Assembly (NCBI RefSeq): GCF_028885415.1
Contig: NZ_CP118527.1
Span: forward strand, 5,022,001 to 5,086,000
Source of the DNA: Streptomyces coeruleorubidus
GTDB taxonomy: Bacteria > Actinomycetota > Actinomycetes > Streptomycetales > Streptomycetaceae
DNA: 64,000 bases
Direction of reading: 5' to 3'
The notes under the pieces are model-generated. The model did no database searches. It had not been told where the DNA came from and worked only from the letters and a program-made list of their open reading frames with translations. Of the stretch, positions 9,760 through 16,992 are shown in pieces; the stretch's first letter is position 1, and each line of letters begins with the position of its first letter. The position numbers and the translations under genes were made by a program.

Positions 9760-10710
9760 ATGACGGAACAGGAAACGGCCCAAGGGCCTGAACACAAACG
9801 CGATCTGACACGGCGTAAGGTCATCGCCGCGGGCGCCGGAGCGGTGGTGGCGGCGGGTGTCGGCGGTACGTTCGCGGCGGGCGCGTTCGCCGGGGAGGAG
9901 ACGCGAGCCGCCAAGGGGACGGCCGCCGGGGGCTCCGGTGAGGTCTGCTACAGGCTGACCTCCGAAACCACCGAGGGCCCCTACTACATCGACGCCGACA
10001 AGCTCCGCCGGGACGTCACCGAGGACCAGGAGGGCATCCCGCTCACCCTGCGCCTCAAGGTGATCGACTCCGAGACCTGCAAGCCCCTCGCGAACGCCGC
10101 CGTCGACATCTGGCACTGCAACGCGCTGGGTGCGTACTCGGGGTACGAGGCGATGGGCAGCGGTGGAGGCGGCGGGGGCGGTACGCCGCCCTCGGGCACA
10201 CCGACCGGCACGCCCACGGGTGCGCCCCCGGACGGTGGTGGTGGCGGTGGGGGACACCAGGAGCCCACCGACGACGAGCGCTATCTGCGCGGCACCTGGC
10301 GGACTGACAAGCGGGGACTCGTCGAGTTCCGTACGGTCTTCCCCGGCTGGTACCAGGGCCGCTGCGTGCACATCCACACCAAGGTGCATGTGAACGGCAC
10401 GTGGACCGACGCCGGTTACGAGGGCGGCACGACCTGCCACACCGGTCAGCTCTTCTTCGACGAGGAGTCCGTGCTGGCCTCCGCCGAGGTCGAGCCGTAC
10501 TCCACGAACACCACGACCCGCACCACCCTCGACGAGGACACCATCTACCCCGGCAACGGCACCGAGGGCGGGCTGCTGAAGCTCCAGTACACGAAGAACG
10601 CCATCGCCAAGGGCGTCGTCGCCACCCTCACCATGGGCGTCGACCCCGAGGCGACGCACGACGGCACGGAGGGCTCGGTCCAGCCGGGGGCGTCGGCTTC
10701 CGCGGGCTGA
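9760..10710 (+). CDS. Tat-exported intradiol ring-cleavage dioxygenase
   Basis: 316 aa. The N-terminus has a twin-arginine signal (LTRRKVIAAG followed by a Gly/Ala hydrophobic core, cleavage near residue 44). The catalytic domain shows intradiol dioxygenase hallmarks: GPYYID, DIWHCNALGAYSGYE and WYQGRCVHIHTKV, which would supply the Tyr, Tyr, His, His iron(III) ligands. Members open catechol or protocatechuate rings; the secreted Streptomyces forms may attack lignin- or tannin-derived aromatics outside the cell. A low-complexity Gly/Pro/Thr insertion of about 35 residues interrupts the domain near 135-170. The MFS transporter downstream of the anion:cation type could take up the products, but the two are separated by 163 bp with an inverted repeat. 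Confidence 0.88.
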   Translation: MTEQETAQGPEHKRDLTRRKVIAAGAGAVVAAGVGGTFAAGAFAGEETRAAKGTAAGGSGEVCYRLTSETTEGPYYIDADKLRRDVTEDQEGIPLTLRLKVIDSETCKPLANAAVDIWHCNALGAYSGYEAMGSGGGGGGGTPPSGTPTGTPTGAPPDGGGGGGGHQEPTDDERYLRGTWRTDKRGLVEFRTVFPGWYQGRCVHIHTKVHVNGTWTDAGYEGGTTCHTGQLFFDEESVLASAEVEPYSTNTTTRTTLDEDTIYPGNGTEGGLLKLQYTKNAIAKGVVATLTMGVDPEATHDGTEGSVQPGASASAG

Positions 10711-10829
10711 TGGATGGACGCGTGTGGGGTGGACACGTACGGCCGTCCGCCCCGCATTCACATACATGTACTTCTGCTCAATCCGTTGACCCGGAAGATG
10801 AGCCTCCATAAAGTCCCTCCGAGAACGCG

Positions 10830-10850
10830 TACGTGACTGCTGTTCACGTA
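10830..10850. promoter_or_regulatory. Inverted repeat, possible operator of the MFS gene
   Basis: TACGTGA (10830-10836) and TCACGTA (10844-10850) form a 7-bp inverted repeat with a 7-bp spacer, followed at once by the palindrome TGTGCACA. It lies about 24-44 bp before the transporter start. No regulator gene is adjacent, so the binding protein is unknown. Confidence 0.4.
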
Positions 10851-10873
10851 TGTGCACAGCGAGGGAGACAACG

Positions 10874-12217
10874 ATGTCAGACACCGCGACACCCATACCC
10901 GAGGCAGAGCAGCGTGCGGTCGGCAAGTTCCTGCGCCGCATGCTGCCGATCCTGGTCCTGATGCTGCTGGTCAACCAGATGGACCGGACGAACGTGGGCT
11001 TCGTCCAGAACGAACTGCGGGCCGATGTCGGCGTGAGCGCCACCGCCTACGGACTCGGCGCGGGCCTGTTCTTCATCGGATACGCCCTGTTCGAGGTGCC
11101 GAGCAACATGCTCCTGGAGCGGTTCGGCGCCCGGGTCTGGCTGACCCGGATCATGATCACCTGGGGTGCGGTGATCGTGGCGATGTGCTTCATCCACAAC
11201 GTGTGGATGTTCTACGCCCTGCGCTTCCTGCTCGGTGTCGCGGAGGCCGGCTTCTTCCCCGGTGTGCTCCTCTACTTCACCCAGTGGCTGCCGGACTCCA
11301 GCCGGGGCCGGGCCAGTGCGATCTTCCTGGGCGGCTCGGCCACGGCGTACATCGTCACCGGCCCGATCACCGGCGCGCTGCTGGAGCTGCACGGCGCGGG
11401 CGGTATCGCGGGCTGGCGGTGGATGTTCGCCCTGGAGGGCGCATTCTCGATCCTGGTCGGCTTCATCGCCGGGTTCTTCCTCGTCTCCCGGATCCAGGAC
11501 GCGAAGTGGCTGACGCGGGAGGAGAAGGACGCGCTGAGCGAGGCGGTGGCACGGGACAAGGAGGCGCGTGACCGGGCGCCGTCGGTGTCGCGGATGAAAC
11601 TGATCTTCCACCCCCAGGTCGCCGTCCTGACCGCGGTCTTCTTCGCGATGGCGCTGACCGGCTACGCGATCACGTTCTGGCTGCCGAGTCTGGTGGAGGA
11701 GATCGGCGGACTGTCCTCCTTCCAGATCGGTCTGCTGTCGGCGATCCCCTGGATCTGCGCGGTGATCGCGATGTACACGATGAGCCACTTCACCGACCGG
11801 GCCCCGGACCGCCGCCCCTACCTGGCGATCGCCCTGATCCTTTCGGCCACCGGCACCTTCCTCGCCACGCTCGGTTCGCCCTGGTTCGGCCTGGCCGCCC
11901 TCACCCTCGCCGCGGTCGGCGGCAAGTGCGCGGCCACCCTGTTCTGGCCGATGGCCCAGTCGGGCCTCGACCTGAAGATCGCCGCGCCGGGTCTTGCCCT
12001 GGTCAACTCCATCGGAAACCTGGGCGGGTTCGTGTCGCCGACGCTGTTCGGATATCTGAAGGACACGACGGGCAGCACGAACGGGGGGCTGTACACGCTG
12101 TCGGCGGCTTCCGTACTGGCGGTGCTGGGCGTGGCCTTCGTACGCCACACCAACAGGGGGCCGCGGGCGGGCGCCGGGGATCGCGCGGGGGTGACGGGGA
12201 AGGCGGCTGTGAGGTAG
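10874..12217 (+). CDS. MFS transporter, ACS (anion:cation symporter) type
   Basis: 447 aa with about 12 membrane segments. The N-terminal NQMDRTNVGF motif and the GYALFEVPSNMLLERFGAR region with RxxRIMITWG are characteristic of the ACS family, which moves organic anions such as tartrate, phthalate, glucarate or hydroxyphenylacetate in symport with protons. An upstream in-frame ATG at 10850 exists, but the ATG at 10874 follows GAGGGAG at proper spacing and is preferred. It follows the exported dioxygenase in the same direction, suggesting uptake of aromatic or carboxylate products; this is inference only. Confidence 0.9.
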   Translation: MSDTATPIPEAEQRAVGKFLRRMLPILVLMLLVNQMDRTNVGFVQNELRADVGVSATAYGLGAGLFFIGYALFEVPSNMLLERFGARVWLTRIMITWGAVIVAMCFIHNVWMFYALRFLLGVAEAGFFPGVLLYFTQWLPDSSRGRASAIFLGGSATAYIVTGPITGALLELHGAGGIAGWRWMFALEGAFSILVGFIAGFFLVSRIQDAKWLTREEKDALSEAVARDKEARDRAPSVSRMKLIFHPQVAVLTAVFFAMALTGYAITFWLPSLVEEIGGLSSFQIGLLSAIPWICAVIAMYTMSHFTDRAPDRRPYLAIALILSATGTFLATLGSPWFGLAALTLAAVGGKCAATLFWPMAQSGLDLKIAAPGLALVNSIGNLGGFVSPTLFGYLKDTTGSTNGGLYTLSAASVLAVLGVAFVRHTNRGPRAGAGDRAGVTGKAAVR

Positions 12218-12235
12218 GCGCGCCGACTCGGGGCT

Positions 12236-12267
12236 GGGGCCCGCTCCTTGTCGCGGTTGCGGGCCCC
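12236..12267. terminator. Bidirectional hairpin between MFS and Rpn genes
   Basis: GGGGCCCGC (12236-12244) pairs with GCGGGCCCC (12259-12267) across a 14-base loop, between two convergent genes. No U-tract, as is common for actinobacterial terminators. Confidence 0.6.
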
Positions 12268-12283
12268 GGCCTTCAGGAGTTGA

Positions 12284-13222
12284 TCACTCCTCGGCGAACA
12301 GGTCCTCCACCGTGGTGGCCGTCAGGGAGCGGTCGAACCAGAGGGTGAGGGTGTCGAGGTCGGTGCAGGAGATGATGCGGTCGCGGGTGTCCTCGGGGAC
12401 GGGGATACCGCGCTTCTCCAGCACGCTCAAGATGGACTCGGCTTTGCCCTCTGCCTTGCCTTCGGCTTTGCCCTCGGCCTTGCCTTCGGCTTTGCCCTCG
12501 GCTTTGCCCTCGGCCTTGCCCTCCAGGTACGTCTCCTCGAAGAGGGTTCCCCTGCCCGGGAAGTAGGTGGCGACCATTTTCTCCAGCTCTCTCCATGTCT
12601 CCCGGACCGGAGTGTCCTCCAGCCCGACCTCAAGCCATTCGCACCAGTACTTCGCTGTGGCCTTGTCGAACGACCGCATTCCGCGAGCCAGCATGCCCAG
12701 TATGGCGGCGGCGTTTTCACTTTCGCTATGCACGATGGCCGAGAACGTGGCCATGGCCGGTTCCCGGGCCACGACGGACTCGTCGGTGATCTCCGGAACG
12801 TTGTCGGGGCCCAGCACGAAAGGACGGGTGCTCTGGGTCGTCCAGGTGCCGACCCGGCACTCGAAGGGGCCGGCCGCCCAGGATGCGGTCGGCCGGTTCT
12901 TGCAGACCGCGACGAGCAGCACCGGCAGGTCGAACTTCGCGCGCAGGTACGCCACGTAGTACGACCAGCTGGATCCCTTGCCGCGGGCAGGGGCGGTCTG
13001 GGCCTCGACGGCGATGAGGAAGCTGTCCCCTTCGGACGGCTCGACTCTCAGTACCGTGTCCACACGGCGTTCCAGAGGCTTGATCTCCGTGGCGTCAGGG
13101 GTGAGCGCCTCGATCGTCGCCTTCGCGGGCGGTGGCAGGCCCAGTGCCTCGAAGACGGGGATGAGTACCTCCGGATGGTCCTGGAAGATCCGGTGTGAGG
13201 TCTCATGGGTTGATGTGACCAT
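12284..13222 (-). CDS. Rpn/PD-(D/E)XK nuclease-family protein with KAEG repeat
   Basis: 312 aa. The N-terminal half matches the Rpn / PD-(D/E)XK-like family common in Streptomyces: Asp in RRVDTVL (about 55) and a VEAQT strand (Glu73-x-Gln75) give the D...ExQ active-site pattern. Rpn proteins are DNA endonucleases linked to recombination and, in enterobacteria, phage defence. Residues about 230-260 are a perfect KAEG tetrapeptide repeat (seven or so copies, 12 bp each) joining the nuclease to a C-terminal 60-residue domain. The gene stands alone, converging with the MFS gene. ATG start at 13222. Confidence 0.75.
   Translation of the reverse strand: MVTSTHETSHRIFQDHPEVLIPVFEALGLPPPAKATIEALTPDATEIKPLERRVDTVLRVEPSEGDSFLIAVEAQTAPARGKGSSWSYYVAYLRAKFDLPVLLVAVCKNRPTASWAAGPFECRVGTWTTQSTRPFVLGPDNVPEITDESVVAREPAMATFSAIVHSESENAAAILGMLARGMRSFDKATAKYWCEWLEVGLEDTPVRETWRELEKMVATYFPGRGTLFEETYLEGKAEGKAEGKAEGKAEGKAEGKAEGKAESILSVLEKRGIPVPEDTRDRIISCTDLDTLTLWFDRSLTATTVEDLFAEE
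12435..12525 (-). repeat. 12-bp tandem repeat encoding KAEG
   Basis: About seven near-identical 12-bp units (read on the plus strand as TTGCCCTCGGCT-like units with C/T variation) encode alternating Lys-Ala-Glu-Gly. Because the unit is a multiple of three, gain or loss of copies changes linker length but not frame. Confidence 0.9.
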
Positions 13223-13302
13223 GTGCGCAAGCTAGGCCCATCAGAGGGCGGCGTGTTCGGCGAACGGGGCTGCGTTCACTCTTTCGAGAGCGGCAAAAAC
13301 GT

Positions 13303-14154
13303 TCACGTCGTCGTGCTCGGCGGCCGGCGCAGAAGGTAGCCCGAGACCGGGCCCAGGGACTCGTCGTCCAAGTGGCAGGTGTCCGACCACTTGCGTTGTT
13401 CGACAGGGGCCAGCAGGGACTCCACCGTGCAGGACCAGGCCAGCTTGAGGGAGTCGATGGTCCACTCGCTGGGCTGCCAGGGCAGCGAACCCGTCGTGTG
13501 GCGGAACTCCTCGGCGAGCCGGTCCACGGGCCACCAGTGGCTGGCCGCCAGTTCGCCGATCAGCGGGCCGTACACCTCCCGCATCTGGGCCCCCTCGATG
13601 AGGAAGATGTCATGGCCCGTACGGGACGGCCACGGCTGGTCCACCAGCCGCTTGGCCTGTTCCGCGTGCGTGTCGCGGATCGCCGTCGCCAGGCAGACGT
13701 CCACGATCTCGGCGGGCGGCGTGTCCAGCTCTTCCCGGTCGGGCCAGCATCCCTCCCGGTGGTAGTAGGCCAACGACACGAGATCGCGCCATCGCTTCTC
13801 GCCGAGCGTCTCGGGCACGGTCGTCCTGTACGCCGCTGCACCCATCGCCGCGTCGTGCAGCACGAAGGCGCAGCCCAGCACGTATGCCTCGGCGGGATTC
13901 AGGGTCACCTCGGTACCGCACACGAGTTCGGCCGTCTCCCACAGTGCGTCCACGTGACTGATGTCGTGCACCGTGAAGTCCGGCATGCTGCGCGCGTTCT
14001 CCTCGAGAAGCACAGCCGCCTGCTTCCGCAGCTCCGCGTACGACGTGCGCAGTCGTTCCCGCTGTTCGGCGTGGGCGTCGGGCTCGGGGCGCCCGGCGAG
14101 GGTGCTCTGCCACAGGGACGTGCTGGTGTAGTCGTGCTCGGGCACCGGGGACAC
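13303..14154 (-). CDS. HD-domain protein
   Basis: 283 aa. Two HD pairs are visible: His63-Asp64 in TVHDISHVDALWE and His100-Asp101 in FVLHDAAMGA, the arrangement of metal-dependent HD phosphohydrolase domains, particularly those found in conflict systems next to Hsp90/GHKL-like ATPases. No ATPase domain follows. The frame ends in LRRPPSTTT while a neighbouring frame stays open to 13241, so the C-terminus may be truncated by a frameshift. The GTG start at 14154 abuts the stop of the upstream membrane-protein gene, so the two form an operon. Confidence 0.65.
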   Translation of the reverse strand: MSPVPEHDYTSTSLWQSTLAGRPEPDAHAEQRERLRTSYAELRKQAAVLLEENARSMPDFTVHDISHVDALWETAELVCGTEVTLNPAEAYVLGCAFVLHDAAMGAAAYRTTVPETLGEKRWRDLVSLAYYHREGCWPDREELDTPPAEIVDVCLATAIRDTHAEQAKRLVDQPWPSRTGHDIFLIEGAQMREVYGPLIGELAASHWWPVDRLAEEFRHTTGSLPWQPSEWTIDSLKLAWSCTVESLLAPVEQRKWSDTCHLDDESLGPVSGYLLRRPPSTTT

Positions 14155-14648
14155 TCACCTCATTGCGGGCAGGAGGAACAACGCGGCGAGCAGCCACATG
14201 GTGATCACCGATAGGAGAATGAAGAGCAGGACGTACGTCTCGTACCAGCGCAGGAAGTTGCCGGGGCGAGGGCGCTTGCGGAAGCCGGCCCGACGACCTC
14301 GTCGGTGATGTCGCACTCCTCGTTGCGGTAGTCGAGCCAGGCGAGCGCCCCCACCACGATCAGCGTGCCGGTGAAGGCGGCGACCACCGTCGCCAGCGTC
14401 AGCAGGCCGATGACTCCGCCACGGGCGGTGGCCGCCGCCAGTTCCCACTTGCGGTAGCCGACGAAGAGGGCGAGGGCCGCGGTGACGAGTGCGGTGGCGA
14501 GCGTCTGGTAGATGGCGAGGAACCGGTGGGCGTTCTCGTTCACGGCATGGATCTGCTGCAGGACGTACCGGTAGCGCTCCAGCGCGAACTCGTTCCGGAC
14601 GGTCACCGCTTCCGGCCGTGCTTCCCCCGACTCGGCCATCGCCCCCAC
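14155..14648 (-). pseudogene. Small multi-pass membrane protein, frameshifted
   Basis: The frame from GTG 14648 (or ATG 14639) reads a helical N-terminus (ERYRYVLQQIHAVNENAHRFLAIYQ) and two membrane segments up to the sequence CDITDEVVG, then runs into unrelated residues. Another frame continues at about 14290 with GFRKRPRPGNFLRWYE and a third membrane segment, ending at 14155 directly before the HD gene. Adding one G to the GGG run (CCC at 14289-14291 on the plus strand) restores a ~165-residue protein with three or four membrane segments, of a SLATT/RipA-like small membrane type. This is either a recent inactivating deletion or a homopolymer sequencing error. Confidence 0.6.
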
Positions 14649-14750
14649 CCGTCTGACCCTTTGTCAGCGAACGTATACCCAAGGCCCGTTCGTCCATCCA
14701 GTGTGACGGATGATCACCATGTGCGGCCAGGGGCGGGCCGCGGATCGCCG

Positions 14751-15116
14751 TTACCGCGCCACGAACTGGGTCAGGATCGCCTGGACCTCGTAGATGTCGA
14801 CGCCCTTGGTGAAGGTCTTCTCGATGGGGGTCGGGGTGCCGGAGATCCAGATCTTGAGTTCGGCGTCGAGGTCGAAGGTGCCGGCCGTTTCCACCGCGAA
14901 GTGGGTGATGCTGCGGTAGGGGACGGAGTGGTACTCCACCTTCTTGCCGGTGATGCCCTGCTTGTCGATCAGGATCAGGCGGCGGTCGGTGAAGAGGATG
15001 GTGTCGCGGATGAGGAGGAACGCGGCGTGGACCTGTTCGCCGTGGCCGAGGAGGCGGGCGTAGTCCTGCTGGGCCGATGCCGGGTCGACGGTGTGCGCGT
15101 TGCCGAACAGTGCCAT
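14751..15116 (-). CDS. Bacterial PH-domain protein
   Basis: 121 aa. The start is MALFGNA; the body is beta-rich with conserved LFTDRRLILIDKQGITGKKVEYHSVPY and a C-terminal helix ending in TQFVAR. This is the bacterial pleckstrin-homology (bPH_1, YvbH-like) family, small soluble proteins of unknown role, often stress-related. The ATG at 15116 is chosen because the homologous core begins there. It is separated from metG by a terminator, so it is transcribed on its own. Confidence 0.85.
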   Translation of the reverse strand: MALFGNAHTVDPASAQQDYARLLGHGEQVHAAFLLIRDTILFTDRRLILIDKQGITGKKVEYHSVPYRSITHFAVETAGTFDLDAELKIWISGTPTPIEKTFTKGVDIYEVQAILTQFVAR

Positions 15117-15174
15117 GGGAGCCCCCCGGGTGTGTGGCGGCGGCCGGGTGGCCGCCCTCACGCGATCTTCGCAA

Positions 15175-15220
15175 AGCACGGGGCCCGGGAGAAGGTTCTC
15201 GTTCTCCCGGGCCCCGTGCT
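15175..15220 (-). terminator. Terminator of metG
   Basis: A 19-bp perfect stem: 15175-15193 pairs with 15202-15220 around GGTTCTCG. It follows the metG stop on the minus strand. Confidence 0.85.
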
Positions 15221-15253
15221 GTAGCGATCGTGTTACGCCCGTTACGCCGTCTG

Positions 15254-16870
15254 TTACGCCGTCGGCTTCTCCTCCAGGCGCGGGAAGAGGACCGCGCCCT
15301 TGGTGACCGTCGTGCCGGCGGGGAGCCTGCCCCACTCGTCGGCCTCGCCGATCTTCTGGTCCGCGAGGGCGCCGAGGGAGGCCGTCGCGCCGAGCGAGTC
15401 CCAGAGCTTCTGGGAGGTCTCCGGCATGACCGGGTTGAGGAGGACCGCCACCGCGCGGAGGGACTCCGCGGCCGTGTAGAGGATCGTCGCCAGACGGGCC
15501 TTGCCCTCGTCCGACGTGTCCTTGGCGACCTTCCACGGCTCCTGCTCCGTGATGTAGCCGTTGACCTGCTTGACGAAGTCGAAGATCGCCAGGATGCCGC
15601 CCTGGAAGTCCAGGTCCTCGCCGATGCGGCGGTCCGCCTCCGTGACCGCCTTCGCCAGGCCCGCGTGGATCGCCTGCTCCGCCTCGCCGGCCGCCGTGGC
15701 CTCGGGCAGCGTGCCGCCGAAGTACTTGCCCACCATCGCCGCGACGCGGGACGCCAGGTTGCCGTAGTCGTTCGCCAGCTCGCTGGTGTAGCGGGCGGAG
15801 AAGTCCTCCCAGGAGAAGGAGCCGTCCTGGCCGAAGGCGATCGCGCGCAGGAAGTACCAGCGGTAGGCGTCCACGCCGAAGTGCGAGGTCAGGTCCTGCG
15901 GCTTGATGCCGGTCAGGTTCGACTTCGACATCTTCTCGCCGCCGACCATCAGCCAGCCGTTGGCCGCGATCTTCCCGGGCAGCGGGAGGCCCTGCGCCAT
16001 CAGCATCGCCGGCCAGATCACCGCGTGGAAGCGGAGGATGTCCTTGCCGACCAGGTGGACGTCGGCCGGGAAGGTCTCCTCGAACTTGGCCTGGTTCTCG
16101 TTGTAGCCGACCGCCGTGGCGTAGTTCAGCAGGGCGTCGACCCAGACGTAGATCACGTGCTTGTCGTCCCACGGGATCGGGATGCCCCAGTCGAACGTCG
16201 AGCGCGAGATGGAGAGGTCCTGCAGGCCCTGGCGTACGAAGTTCACGACCTCGTTGCGCGCGGACTCGGGCTGGATGAAGCCGGGGTTCGCCTCGTAGTG
16301 GGCGAGGAGCTTCTCGCCGTACTCGCTCAGCTTGAAGAAGTAGTTCTCCTCGCTGAGGATCTCGACGGGCTTCTTGTGGATCGGGCAGAGCTTCTGGCCC
16401 GCGTACTCGCCCTCGCCGTCGAGGAGCTCGCCGGGGAGCTTGTACTCCTCGCAGCCGACGCAGTACGGGCCCTCGTAGCCGCCCTTGTAGATCTCGCCCT
16501 TGTCGTACAGGTCCTGGACGAACTCCTGGACGCGGTCCGTGTGCCGCTTCTGCGTGGTGCGGATGAAGTCGTCGTTCGCGATCTCCAGGTGCTCCCAGAG
16601 GGGCTTCCACGCTTCGGTGACGAGTTTGTCGGCCCACGCCTGGGGGGTGACCCCGTTGGCTTCGGCCGTGCGCATGATCTTCTGACCGTGCTCGTCCGTG
16701 CCGGTGAGGTACCACACCTTCTCGCCGCGCTGGCGGTGCCAGCGGGTGAGCACGTCGCCTGCGACGGTCGTATAGGCGTGGCCCAGGTGAGGAGCGTCGT
16801 TTACGTAGTAGATGGGGGTCGAGACGTAGTACGCCTTCGCTCCCTGCTTCTCGGATCCAGTGGCCGCCAT
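15254..16870 (-). CDS. metG: Methionyl-tRNA synthetase
   Basis: 538 aa class I synthetase. HLGH (residues 28-31) is the HIGH motif and EKMSKSN the KMSKS loop that binds ATP. The connective domain carries one zinc knuckle (CVGC ... CPIH). The anticodon-binding helical bundle includes the SRVAAMVGKYF region. There is no C-terminal tRNA-binding/dimerisation domain, as usual for the shorter actinobacterial form. The ATG start is at 16870; no operon partner follows because of the strong terminator. Confidence 0.98.
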   Translation of the reverse strand: MAATGSEKQGAKAYYVSTPIYYVNDAPHLGHAYTTVAGDVLTRWHRQRGEKVWYLTGTDEHGQKIMRTAEANGVTPQAWADKLVTEAWKPLWEHLEIANDDFIRTTQKRHTDRVQEFVQDLYDKGEIYKGGYEGPYCVGCEEYKLPGELLDGEGEYAGQKLCPIHKKPVEILSEENYFFKLSEYGEKLLAHYEANPGFIQPESARNEVVNFVRQGLQDLSISRSTFDWGIPIPWDDKHVIYVWVDALLNYATAVGYNENQAKFEETFPADVHLVGKDILRFHAVIWPAMLMAQGLPLPGKIAANGWLMVGGEKMSKSNLTGIKPQDLTSHFGVDAYRWYFLRAIAFGQDGSFSWEDFSARYTSELANDYGNLASRVAAMVGKYFGGTLPEATAAGEAEQAIHAGLAKAVTEADRRIGEDLDFQGGILAIFDFVKQVNGYITEQEPWKVAKDTSDEGKARLATILYTAAESLRAVAVLLNPVMPETSQKLWDSLGATASLGALADQKIGEADEWGRLPAGTTVTKGAVLFPRLEEKPTA

Positions 16871-16916
16871 GGTCGAAATCCTACTGGGCCCGTGGAGATC
16901 GACTCACACGCGTTTC

Positions 16917-16959
16917 GGGGGGTGGACGTGGACAGGGGCTCTGTCCACGTCCACCCCCC
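16917..16959 (-). terminator. Terminator of the vWA gene
   Basis: A 19-bp perfect stem: 16917-16935 pairs with 16941-16959 around a 5-base loop, downstream of the vWA gene and upstream of metG on the minus strand. Confidence 0.85.
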
Positions 16960-16992
16960 GAGGGTTCTGCGGGCGGGTTCTGCGGGCTGGTG

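Noticed and set aside
12435..12525. Regular short repeats resembling a CRISPR array
   Set aside because: Units are 12 bp without spacers and encode KAEG in frame; no cas genes.
14751..16715. 654-codon minus-strand frame through metG into the PH-domain gene
   Set aside because: The metG part is an off-frame shadow; the real PH-domain gene starts at 15116 behind a terminator.
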